Assembly (NCBI GenBank): GCA_009782285.1 | Contig: WRJK01000009.1 | Span: 1-48,441 of the forward strand | Direction: 5' to 3' | DNA from: Clostridiales bacterium | GTDB lineage: Bacteria > Bacillota > Clostridia > Peptostreptococcales > Anaerovoracaceae | Length of the DNA: 48,441 nt | Shown here: piece by piece, positions 7,732-15,024 of the stretch | How the letters are laid out: every line of letters starts with the position of its first letter | Position numbering within the stretch: the stretch's first letter is position 1 | Program-made: the position numbers and the translations under genes | Notes under the pieces: model-generated | Told to the model about the DNA's origin: nothing | What the model saw: only the letters and a program-made list of their open reading frames with translations | Database searches by the model: none

Positions 7732-8667
7732 TTACGCTTTGTTCAACAACTCTTCTGGCGACCGAAGCGCTTTGTGCTTTCGCGCTGGGACGCCGTATTT
7801 CTCACCTGTGTCTCGGCAGAGCTGCTTGTACGCTCCTTTGAGCCCTTCGTGAAACACGACGGCGTCAATCCCGCCGATAATGCTTTTGACAGCTTTTTCC
7901 ACTTTTTCAATCCCGCCGTTTTCATATTCGCCGCTGACAAGCCATTGGTTCGGGAGGTGGTGCCCTATTGAAATGGGGTAGTCGGCATTGAGAATCGCTG
8001 CAGTGAAATTCTCTTCAAAATGCATACCGCCTGCCGCCAAAACCGTGAATGCTTTGTCGTACTTATCGGAAAAAGGCGTAAACACTTCAAATAGCGAGGA
8101 GGCTAGGACATCAGATGCATCCTTGTTGTGCCAAGCTTCAGGCATACTGCCGATTTCAACGTCGTAAATGGGCACGGGGAACCGGGCGATGTATTCGGCT
8201 TTTTGGTCATGATCAATGCCGCTCCAGTGGGTTCCCTCTATCGACGTAAAGAAGCCGTCGAGGTTTGCCGCTTGCCTGTTTCGTTCAACAGCGATTATCA
8301 GGTTTTTAAATAGCAGCGGGCTTGCGGTGCCAAACACCCCGCTTGGCACGTCCCCGCTTGAATGGACCGTCAGCACCCTTTCCGGCGCGTTCGCGCCCTC
8401 GTGCCAAGTGATCTGCCCGGCAAAATCGTACTCTCCAAACAGCTCGTTCATGTAAGGCAGATAGCCGGCATAGTCGTAGCACAAGACGTTGCTCGTTTCA
8501 ACGAAGCTGAACAAGTTGCCCTTGTAGTCAACATGTTCAAGGACAGGCTTGCCGTCAAAATTCTTTTCGCTTGCCGTCAATTTTTTAAGTCCGCAAACGC
8601 TCTCGAATACCTGCGGGGCAACCCGTTCTATCTTCGTGTCTGTGCAGAAAAAATATACTGCCTTCAT
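7732..8667 (-). CDS. Archaeal-type D-aminoacyl-tRNA deacylase (DTD2/GEK1 family)
   Basis: 311-residue protein matching the archaeal and plant DTD2 family, not the common bacterial DTD1. Ordered motifs are VHSSGD near 101-106, EGTHWSG at 144-150 (family EATHHGP), DVEIGS followed by W179, GGMHFEENFT at 213-222 (family GGGHYAPRHT-like), and GHHLPNQWL at 235-243. The family hydrolyses D-amino acids from tRNA and can remove aldehyde-modified D-aminoacyl groups. The second His of EATHHGP is Trp here, so activity is not guaranteed. The ATG follows AAGGAG. The gene lies 102 bases downstream of the dehydrogenase-oxidoreductase fusion on the same strand, with the FkbM gene next. Bacterial members are rare to my knowledge; transfer from archaea is possible. 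Confidence 0.82.
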   Translation of the reverse strand: MKAVYFFCTDTKIERVAPQVFESVCGLKKLTASEKNFDGKPVLEHVDYKGNLFSFVETSNVLCYDYAGYLPYMNELFGEYDFAGQITWHEGANAPERVLTVHSSGDVPSGVFGTASPLLFKNLIIAVERNRQAANLDGFFTSIEGTHWSGIDHDQKAEYIARFPVPIYDVEIGSMPEAWHNKDASDVLASSLFEVFTPFSDKYDKAFTVLAAGGMHFEENFTAAILNADYPISIGHHLPNQWLVSGEYENGGIEKVEKAVKSIIGGIDAVVFHEGLKGAYKQLCRDTGEKYGVPARKHKALRSPEELLNKA

Positions 8668-8693
8668 AAAAAATCAACTCCTTGACCATGTTG

Positions 8694-8722
8694 ATTTTAT
8701 CACGTTTGAACAAATATTTCCA
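8694..8722 (-). promoter_or_regulatory. Weak promoter candidate before the DTD2-FkbM genes
   Basis: The minus strand carries TGGAAA, a 17-base spacer and TAAAAT, about 27 bases upstream of the DTD2 start. Both boxes match four or five of six positions. If real, the pair has its own promoter besides readthrough from the fusion gene. Confidence 0.35.
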
Positions 8723-8769
8723 CATAATAATTTGTTTTTTTGGGTTTTTGTTTAAAGATGGGCACTGGA

Positions 8770-11700
8770 CTAAAGCCCCAGCTTCTTGAGCCGCTTTTCG
8801 GTAGGTACGCCTTGTTCGTCCCAACCACGGATGCGGTAGTATTTTTTCAGCATGGGCGCGAGCTGTACACGGCTTTGGGGATCGTCTCCTCTTTGGAGTT
8901 CTTCAGTGAGCCGGCTCGGCAGCGCATCGCCGCCTGTTAGCCCTTGCCGAATGTTGATCAGGCGCTCCAAGTTGTAGATTCTCTCGCCTGAGCGGACAAA
9001 GCTCCCGATGTTCGTATTGCAGCCGGTAACCAGCTTGTATGCGTACGGGTAGGGCACTGTGCCTTTCGCATTTATCGAAAGCAGCCCTGCATGTTCATGC
9101 AGGAACGCAACAAGCCCTCCAAAGCTTGGCAGCAGCGAGCAAACCATTTTAGAAAACGGGCTGTCCGGGTGCTTTACCAAATACGGCGGGAATACCGCAT
9201 ACGTGGTAAACAGGCAGCTTCCCCCTGCCGAAACAGCTTCCATCAAGTCCTGAAAAAACACCGTGAACGCCGCTTTGCCGCGTGTTGCCCTGCCGTTCAC
9301 ATGAAGCCCCAGGCCTTCCAGCACGACGAGGTACCCGCCGTTCAGATGGCAGCCGCCCCGGTTTGCCGTCGCATACCCTAGGCCCATGCCCTGCGCCGCC
9401 CTTGGTTCGTAGGCTGCTAGTTCCAACCCTTTGGAATGGATGGCAAACTCGCTGCCGCCATGCGTTTCCGACATACGTTTGACGCCTTCAGCTAGGGCGG
9501 CTCCGACGCCCTTTCGGTGCGCCACCTGCTCAGCCAGTGATTCAAGGCTTTTGCAGTCACCAAACCGCAGCCCGTTATCCCAGAGGCCCTTTTCATTCAG
9601 TTCCATGGCGAAGCCCACAGAGCCGCCAAAGGACATGGTGTCCATACCGAGCTGGTCGCACAGGTGGTTCAGCCTTATGATTCTCGGCAGATTGTCATGC
9701 ATCAGGTTTGGGCCCAGCAAGCCTAGGGTTTCAAGTTCAGGTCCTTTGACTTCAAGGCCGTCCAGCCTTACGACTCGTCCGCATTGAATGGGGCACGTTG
9801 CGCAGCCTTTGTTTTTGATCATGTGCTTATCGCGCAGCGTTTCGCCGCTGATCTGGTTGAAACCGTTGAAACGACCGCTCGAATAGTTCCTGGTCGCAAG
9901 CAGGTTGTTTGACTGCATCTTGCGGACGAGCGCCGCAGTGCCGAGCTGGGGCAGTTGCTTGCCTGTGAGGATGTGTTTTTTCAGTGCTGCTGCCCATTTC
10001 CGATTGAAGCTTTTCAACTTTTCCTGATTTTGCACGGTCACATGCGCTTTGCCGGTTGCCAGGATGCCTTTTATCTGCTTGTACCCGAACACGGCGCCAA
10101 CGCCGCCGCGCCCTGCAGCGCGTTCTTCTGAGACGACACAAGCGTAACGCACGAGGTTTTCGCCCGCAGGGCCAATTACCAGTTTGCCTCCAAAACCCAT
10201 CGCTGCCTGCGTTTCCCCAGTGCTCTTGCCCCAGAGGCCTGTTGCGTCAGACAGTTCGATTCCTGCCTCGCTGACGCGGATGAGTACTTTGCCGGGGCTT
10301 CGCCCTGATATGACCAGGGCGTCGTACCCTGCGCGTTTCAGGTGCAGGCCGAAATTGCCGCCGCAGTTGGACGAGGCAAGCAGTCCGGTAAGCGGAGATA
10401 TTGTGGATATGTTGAACCGTGATGAACTGGGGGCACCGGACGTGTTGAGCGGAGATGTTGTTATAACGATCAGGTTTTCGTCTGAGAACGCATCCACCTT
10501 GCTGTCAAATGCGTCGTACATGATTTTTGCGGCAAGCCCTTTGCCGCCGAGGAATTTCAGGAGCTCGCCTTTTGGCGGCATGAAATTTGTGACGGTGCCT
10601 GAAGTCAGGTCAATTCTGGCCATTTTCCCTGCGTACCCGTGCAGGCCGGAGTTGCCCATCAGCCTTTGGTAGACGCTGACGAAATCCCCATGCGAGAATA
10701 TGCATGGCACGGGGTAGGTGGGGTTGGCTTCGTGGAAAGCGCGGCTCGCCATTACTGGTATGTCGTCTTCGAGTATGCCGTCTATGGTTTCCGGTATGCC
10801 CATGCTCGCATTGAGGTCCCGCACTGCGCGGATGAACGCTTTTGCCTTCTGCTCCTGTGTATCCCCTTGCAGGTTCACCACATCGGCTAATTCGGAAAGC
10901 GGTTTGTATACGCATTCGCCATAGTCGTCGAGCACATGGGGAAGTATGACGGCGTTGGCAAGGCCGTGGGGCACGGAGTACATGCCGCCGAGGGTGTGAG
11001 CTATCGCATGCACGTTGCCTACGTAGGCGCGGGTGAAAGCGATGCCGCCGTAATACGCCGCCCGCTGCATGTTGGCGCGGGCTTCCATGTTCGAGCCGTT
11101 CTCGTACGCTGCATACAAGTTGTCAAATACGAGAGCCACGGTCTTTTTAGCCATGTCAAGCGTTTCACGGGTGTTGCTGCGGCCGATGTAAGCCTCTACG
11201 GCATGAGTGAGCGCATCCATCCCTGTTGTTGCCGTTATGAACGGCGGAAGCCCGGCGGTGAGCATGGGGTCGAGCACCGCTTCAAGGGGTATCAGGGCAG
11301 GGTCCATGATAGCGTATTTTTCATGGGTCTTGCTGTCCACCACGACTGCCGCAACTGTAGCCTCGCTGCCCGTCCCAGCCGTTGTAGGCACAGCGTAGAG
11401 GGGCGGCAGGCGCTTGATGACTTTTAGAAGGCCCTTCATGCGCGTTATGCTGGCCTTTGGCCTTGCTACCCGGGCGCCAACGCCTTTTGCGCAGTCCATG
11501 GACGACCCTCCGCCAAAGGCGATTATGCCGCCGCAATTGTTTTCCTTGTACATTGACAAGGCTTCCTCGATGTTGTCGATGGTGGGGTTTGGCACGGTCT
11601 TGTCGTATACCGCTGTGTTTATCCCCGCGCTCTGCATGGCTTCAAGCAGCGCGTTTGGCAGCCCAAGGGACATTATAGCCTTGTCCGTGACAAGCAGGAC

Positions 11701-11853
11701 GCTGGTTATGCCCTTTTCGCTTATGCGGCTGGGGAGCTTTAGGATGCAGTTTTCACCCTCAAGCAGCACCGGCTTGCGCCAAGGCAGCACATTGGCTGCG
11801 ATCTTCATTACAAGTTGAAACAATCTGCAAAACAGCTTGAAAAGCTTGAACAT
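8770..11853 (-). CDS. Fusion of iron-containing alcohol dehydrogenase and aldehyde ferredoxin oxidoreductase
   Basis: 1027-residue chain with two complete enzymes. Residues about 25-400 are a group III alcohol dehydrogenase: nucleotide site FGGGSSMDCAKG, PTTAGTGSEAT, and metal ligands D213, H217, H282 and H296. After a linker of under 10 residues, 407-1027 is a full-length tungsten-pterin aldehyde:ferredoxin oxidoreductase: ARIDLTSGT, FLGGKGLAAK, APSSSRFNISTISPLTG, RAGYDALVISG, iron-sulfur ligands C684, C687 and C691 with C945 as probable fourth, GPELETL and RGGCHLNG. The reactions in these families are carboxylate to aldehyde with reduced ferredoxin, and aldehyde to alcohol with NAD(P)H; one chain could do both or the reverse. 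The N-terminal 25 residues are amphipathic. The start follows AGGGGG. The frame is open through the junction. Confidence 0.93.
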   Translation of the reverse strand: MFKLFKLFCRLFQLVMKIAANVLPWRKPVLLEGENCILKLPSRISEKGITSVLLVTDKAIMSLGLPNALLEAMQSAGINTAVYDKTVPNPTIDNIEEALSMYKENNCGGIIAFGGGSSMDCAKGVGARVARPKASITRMKGLLKVIKRLPPLYAVPTTAGTGSEATVAAVVVDSKTHEKYAIMDPALIPLEAVLDPMLTAGLPPFITATTGMDALTHAVEAYIGRSNTRETLDMAKKTVALVFDNLYAAYENGSNMEARANMQRAAYYGGIAFTRAYVGNVHAIAHTLGGMYSVPHGLANAVILPHVLDDYGECVYKPLSELADVVNLQGDTQEQKAKAFIRAVRDLNASMGIPETIDGILEDDIPVMASRAFHEANPTYPVPCIFSHGDFVSVYQRLMGNSGLHGYAGKMARIDLTSGTVTNFMPPKGELLKFLGGKGLAAKIMYDAFDSKVDAFSDENLIVITTSPLNTSGAPSSSRFNISTISPLTGLLASSNCGGNFGLHLKRAGYDALVISGRSPGKVLIRVSEAGIELSDATGLWGKSTGETQAAMGFGGKLVIGPAGENLVRYACVVSEERAAGRGGVGAVFGYKQIKGILATGKAHVTVQNQEKLKSFNRKWAAALKKHILTGKQLPQLGTAALVRKMQSNNLLATRNYSSGRFNGFNQISGETLRDKHMIKNKGCATCPIQCGRVVRLDGLEVKGPELETLGLLGPNLMHDNLPRIIRLNHLCDQLGMDTMSFGGSVGFAMELNEKGLWDNGLRFGDCKSLESLAEQVAHRKGVGAALAEGVKRMSETHGGSEFAIHSKGLELAAYEPRAAQGMGLGYATANRGGCHLNGGYLVVLEGLGLHVNGRATRGKAAFTVFFQDLMEAVSAGGSCLFTTYAVFPPYLVKHPDSPFSKMVCSLLPSFGGLVAFLHEHAGLLSINAKGTVPYPYAYKLVTGCNTNIGSFVRSGERIYNLERLINIRQGLTGGDALPSRLTEELQRGDDPQSRVQLAPMLKKYYRIRGWDEQGVPTEKRLKKLGL

Positions 11854-11880
11854 TTTTATTACCCCCTGTGCGTTTTTTTC

Positions 11881-11909
11881 ATTATATCACTGCAAAGCGA
11901 TGCTGTCAT
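11881..11909 (-). promoter_or_regulatory. Promoter of the dehydrogenase-oxidoreductase fusion gene
   Basis: On the minus strand ATGACA (11904-11909), 17 bases, TATAAT (11881-11886). This leaves a 5-prime leader of about 20 bases containing the AGGGGG ribosome binding site. Confidence 0.72.
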
Positions 11910-11978
11910 TCAGTTTTTAGGCATTCGAGTGGATGCAGCATGTAAAAAACAAGTAATATTTTCTTAACATTGCATTCA

Positions 11979-12007
11979 TTGACTTTGCAGGGTCGATATG
12001 TTATCTT
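11979..12007 (+). promoter_or_regulatory. Candidate promoter for the rtcB-prfH leader
   Basis: TTGACT at 11979-11984, 17 bases, TATCTT at 12002-12007. It would start a transcript near 12014, giving a leader of about 170 bases before rtcB. The 11854-12182 stretch has no ordinary gene; besides this it holds the fusion-gene promoter, a tiny open frame and a terminator. Confidence 0.5.
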
Positions 12008-12051
12008 ATCTGAGTTAGCAAAGCAAATTTTATCGCGAAGGGGTGGTTCAG

Positions 12052-12090
12052 ATGACAGCAGCGAATAGACAAAAGGCGAATTCAATATAG
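12052..12090 (+). CDS. Possible 12-residue leader peptide
   Basis: An ATG behind AAGGGGTGG opens a 12-codon frame reading MTAANRQKANSI, then TAG. It sits between the candidate promoter and a terminator in front of rtcB, as leader peptides do, but it has no run of one amino acid that would suggest a sensed substrate. It may instead be a relic. Confidence 0.3.
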   Translation: MTAANRQKANSI

Positions 12091-12130
12091 CGTTTAATTG
12101 ATGACCATGAGCCAAAAAATCAAAGCGCGG

Positions 12131-12153
12131 CACGATGGGAATCGTGTTTTTTT
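12131..12153 (+). terminator. Intrinsic terminator or attenuator in front of rtcB
   Basis: Stem CACGAT (12131-12136), tetraloop GGGA, stem ATCGTG (12141-12146), then seven T. The hairpin is perfect. It lies 30 bases before the rtcB start and downstream of the only promoter candidate I see, so it would attenuate rtcB-prfH unless something relieves it. Confidence 0.68.
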
Positions 12154-12182
12154 ATTGCAATTGAAGATTCAAGGAGAAATAA

Positions 12183-13244
12183 GTGAACAACAAAACCACC
12201 ATAATAACAAATGAGAAAAACTGGCTGGAGCATACTGCGGTATCGCAGCTTGATGCGCTTGCAAATTTGGGTGGCGTGATAAAAGTCGTCGGACTGCCCG
12301 ACCTTCACGCCGGTAAAACCCCCGTTGGGCTTGCGGCAGTAACGGAGAACATTATCTACCCGCATCTTATCGGAAACGACATCGGTTGCGGGATGAGCCT
12401 TTATTCTACAAGCATTGAAAAGAAAAGGATGAAGCTTGACAGGTGGGTAATGCGGCTCAACCATATCAGGGAATTCGCCGATCTTGAAACAGCAAACCAT
12501 TTTGGCGAACCCAGCCCAATTTACGATCTGGGGACGATAGGCGGCGGAAACCACTTTGCCGAGTTCCAGCTGGTTGACGAAATTGTTGACAGGCAGGAAT
12601 TTGAGGCCCTAAAGATGGATGAAAACATGGTTCACCTGCTGGTTCATAGCGGTTCGAGGGGATACGGAAGCAGTATACTGTCGGAGTTTGGCAGCATAGG
12701 ATATGAAGGCCCGGCTGTTGCCGCTTACATTGAAAAACACGATGACGCGCTGAAATGGGCCAGGCGCAACCGTGACGTTGTTGCGGAGAAACTGGTCAGC
12801 TATTTGGGCTATGCTCAAGCGCTCAGAAAAACGATTGACTGCAGCCACAATTACCTAGAAAAGCGCGAAGGGGTGTTTATCCACCGCAAAGGCGCGGTGT
12901 CGACTGAAATAGGGCCGGTTGTGATCCCAGGCTCGCGTGGGTCGCTCACGTATGTTGTCAAGCCAGCGGAAAACCTTTGGCAAACTGCCTATTCAATTTC
13001 CCACGGCGCCGGGCGGAAATGGGCGCGCAGCCTCAGCAGGCCGCGCATCAGGGACAAATACGACAGGGACACTATCCGCTGCAACAAATACAAGGGGAGG
13101 GTCGTGTGCCATGACACTGACTTGCTGTTTGAGGAGGCGCCCGAAGCTTATAAAAACATTGACGTTGTAATACAAAGCCTGCTGGATTACGAGCTGATCA
13201 AAGTGATAGCGACGCTGAAGCCGATGCTGACGTACAAGGGGTGA
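12183..13244 (+). CDS. rtcB2: RtcB-family RNA ligase, RtcB2 type
   Basis: 353-residue RNA-splicing ligase. Family marks are PDLHAGKTPVG near 39-49, GNDIGCGMS with D66 and C69 (manganese ligands), GGGNHFAEF with H124, VHSGSRG with H155, SHNY with H222, and SISHGAGRKW with H274, the His that carries GMP during ligation. RtcB joins RNA 2-prime,3-prime-cyclic phosphate (or 3-prime-phosphate) ends to 5-prime-OH ends using GTP and Mn. It is shorter than housekeeping RtcB and is followed after 4 bases by prfH, the arrangement of the RtcB2-PrfH ribosome repair module. The GTG start follows AAGGAG. Probably acts on rRNA or tRNA broken by toxins; that role comes from the paired family, not from this sequence alone. 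Confidence 0.92.
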   Translation: MNNKTTIITNEKNWLEHTAVSQLDALANLGGVIKVVGLPDLHAGKTPVGLAAVTENIIYPHLIGNDIGCGMSLYSTSIEKKRMKLDRWVMRLNHIREFADLETANHFGEPSPIYDLGTIGGGNHFAEFQLVDEIVDRQEFEALKMDENMVHLLVHSGSRGYGSSILSEFGSIGYEGPAVAAYIEKHDDALKWARRNRDVVAEKLVSYLGYAQALRKTIDCSHNYLEKREGVFIHRKGAVSTEIGPVVIPGSRGSLTYVVKPAENLWQTAYSISHGAGRKWARSLSRPRIRDKYDRDTIRCNKYKGRVVCHDTDLLFEEAPEAYKNIDVVIQSLLDYELIKVIATLKPMLTYKG

Positions 13245-13248
13245 AAAG

Positions 13249-13848
13249 ATGAGAATACAAATATCGTTAGGCAACGGGCCTGTGGAATGCGAACTTGCCG
13301 TGGGTAAGTTCCTGGAAGCGCTGAAGGATGAAATTCCAGACATGGTGATAGTTAGCGAAGCAAGGTCAAAGAATGCAGGCTGCTTCAAATCTGCTGTAGT
13401 TTCAACAAGCATGGATGTATCGCACCTGCAGGGGACGGTAAAATGGATTGCCCAGAGCCCGTACAGGCCAAGGCACAAGAGGAAAAACTGGTTCATTGAC
13501 ATTAGTTTGTTTGACGAGGCGGCTGACGAAACAAGCTTTGACGGCGACTTGGTGCGTTTTCAGACTTTTCGGTCAGGAGGGCCAGGGGGGCAAAACGTGA
13601 ACAAAGTCGAAACAGGAGTCAGGGCGGTCCACGTCCCCACCGGGGTTAGCGTCACTTCAACCGAAGCGAGGACTCAACACCTCAACAAGAAAATCGCCCT
13701 TAGCCGGCTGGGCGACATAATAGCGCAGCAAAACCTCGACGCAAAGGCCCTTATGAAACAAACCATGTGGGTGCAGCACAATTTGCTGGAGAGGGGCAAC
13801 CCAGTCAGGACCTATGAGGGGGTCGGGTTCAGGAGGATATACAAATAA
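13249..13848 (+). CDS. prfH: Peptide chain release factor H homologue
   Basis: 199-residue release-factor-like protein with the GGQ loop at 113-115 (FRSGGPGGQNVNKVETGVR), needed for peptidyl-tRNA hydrolysis in the ribosome. The N-terminal 100 residues lack the stop-codon reading motif of RF1 and RF2, as in the PrfH family. PrfH is understood to act on ribosomes with damaged decoding centres, freeing the peptide so that RtcB2 can seal the rRNA. The start lies 4 bases after rtcB with GAAAAG upstream, so the two are co-translated. It ends 24 bases from the convergent Rpn gene, with no clear terminator. Confidence 0.93.
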   Translation: MRIQISLGNGPVECELAVGKFLEALKDEIPDMVIVSEARSKNAGCFKSAVVSTSMDVSHLQGTVKWIAQSPYRPRHKRKNWFIDISLFDEAADETSFDGDLVRFQTFRSGGPGGQNVNKVETGVRAVHVPTGVSVTSTEARTQHLNKKIALSRLGDIIAQQNLDAKALMKQTMWVQHNLLERGNPVRTYEGVGFRRIYK

Positions 13849-13872
13849 ACAAAGCTTGACATCGACCCTAAG

Positions 13873-14808
13873 TCACTGCCCTGCATTGTCCAATTCCATT
13901 TTCAGCTGTTTCACGGTGGGTTCATCCAAACTAGTGATTTTCTTAACAAAATCAAGCGAGGCCCCCTCTTTCAGTGCGTTCTGGGCTATTTCAATTGTTT
14001 TTTCCAAGAGACCCTTATCAAGGTTTTCTTTTGCCATATTTGCCCATACAGCCTTTTCATGCGCCCTGTCCATTTCCCACATTTTGCGTGAATGGTATCT
14101 CGCCCGCTCGTCAGGGTTAGTGCTTATTGAGCTCAATGCTTCCTGTGCCATAGAGATCGCCTCCCGTTTTTTTGTTATTTCGCTTAATAATCCTTTATAC
14201 TTCGGTTCGCCTGATTTTGCGATGAAGACCGACCACATTTCTGCAGCCGTCATGTCGCCGACTGGTTTCCTAAGTATTCCCCTTGTCAATGTCAAGTCAA
14301 CGAAGATCGACCGTACTGCATCGGCAAGTACAAGGCCGTACTCATTTCGCAGTAGGAATTCTTCGATAAGGCGGTGCTTTTCTCGGAAAGGCCGGTATTT
14401 ACACACGGTTATCTGATAACTTCTCGACAAATCGCTATAGTTGATCCCACGCCCATTTTGGTTCGCATGCAGGTCTGAAAGGTTGTAGACACTCCTGCAC
14501 CTAATGTTTGCATGCTCGTTTTCCGAATTGTCGCCTTCCATGTGGCTGGCTTGCATCTCAATCTCGAATTGCGTCTTACCGTCGGTAGCACTGCAGCTGA
14601 TGTCAAATATTTCATGCTTGGTACCGATGTCGTTCTTAGGTACTTCGCTGTTATGGACGATCACGTCAATTACTGGTATTCCAGTAAAGCTTGATATTAT
14701 GTCGGCAAGGGGCACCCTGCTTTCGGGGTGCAAAAAAATTGATTGGAAAATTCCATTTTCGTATGCCGGCAGTATTCTCGGATAGCCGTCCTCCGCCATT
14801 TTGTTCAA
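13873..14808 (-). CDS. Rpn/PD-(D/E)XK nuclease-family transposase-like protein
   Basis: About 311 residues. The N-terminal half has the PDDEXK_2/Rpn signature: ILPAYENGIFQSIF, ITSF-like SSFTGIPVIDVIVHNSEVP, and the catalytic strand pattern FDISCSATDGKTQFEIEMQ with D, E and Q. The C-terminal third is helical and charged (KENLDKGLLEKTIEIAQNALKEG), as in the family. Such proteins are nucleases that promote recombination and spread as repeat genes, without terminal repeats. I choose the TTG at 14808 because AAGGAGG lies 8 bases before it; an open TTG at 14853 lacks such a site. A consensus promoter precedes the gene. A fragment of a second copy lies at 14970-15024. Confidence 0.87.
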   Translation of the reverse strand: MNKMAEDGYPRILPAYENGIFQSIFLHPESRVPLADIISSFTGIPVIDVIVHNSEVPKNDIGTKHEIFDISCSATDGKTQFEIEMQASHMEGDNSENEHANIRCRSVYNLSDLHANQNGRGINYSDLSRSYQITVCKYRPFREKHRLIEEFLLRNEYGLVLADAVRSIFVDLTLTRGILRKPVGDMTAAEMWSVFIAKSGEPKYKGLLSEITKKREAISMAQEALSSISTNPDERARYHSRKMWEMDRAHEKAVWANMAKENLDKGLLEKTIEIAQNALKEGASLDFVKKITSLDEPTVKQLKMELDNAGQ

Positions 14809-14877
14809 GTTCGCTGCCTCCTTCATTTTACATTTGTTTCTGGCCTTTTGCAATACACAAATACGGTGTATGAGTAT

Positions 14878-14906
14878 ATTATACCCGAAATGGAATAAAA
14901 TGTCAA
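14878..14906 (-). promoter_or_regulatory. Consensus promoter of the Rpn nuclease gene
   Basis: On the minus strand TTGACA (14901-14906), 17 bases, TATAAT (14878-14883): an exact sigma-A consensus. Confidence 0.75.
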
Positions 14907-14969
14907 TATAAATAATTTATAGCATAACTGACTCTGGAGAGGGCATCCTTTAACGGCGGCGGTTGGCTG

Positions 14970-15024
14970 TGTTATAGACGATCATGTCAATTACCGGTAT
15001 ATCAGAAAAGCTTGATACTACATC
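14970..15024 (-). pseudogene. Fragment of a second Rpn nuclease gene
   Basis: These 55 bases match 14649-14703 inside the intact Rpn gene at roughly 80 percent, in the same orientation. On the minus strand they read DVVSSFSDIPVIDMIVYN against DIISSFTGIPVIDVIVHN. Nothing of the rest of the gene is recognisable on either side. The fragment includes the stop codon of the polyferredoxin gene. Confidence 0.65.

Noticed and set aside
10590..10680. Suspicion that the dehydrogenase-oxidoreductase fusion is a sequence error
   Set aside because: The frame is continuous, both domains are complete, and no ribosome binding site or start is seen at the second domain. Raw reads would settle it.
12108..12213. 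35-codon frame across the rtcB terminator, beginning MSQKIKARHDG
   Set aside because: No ribosome binding site, and it runs through the terminator into rtcB out of frame.
11906..12554. Minus-strand frames opposite the rtcB leader and rtcB start
   Set aside because: They run against the promoter and coding sequence of rtcB, with no ribosome binding site and no recognisable protein.
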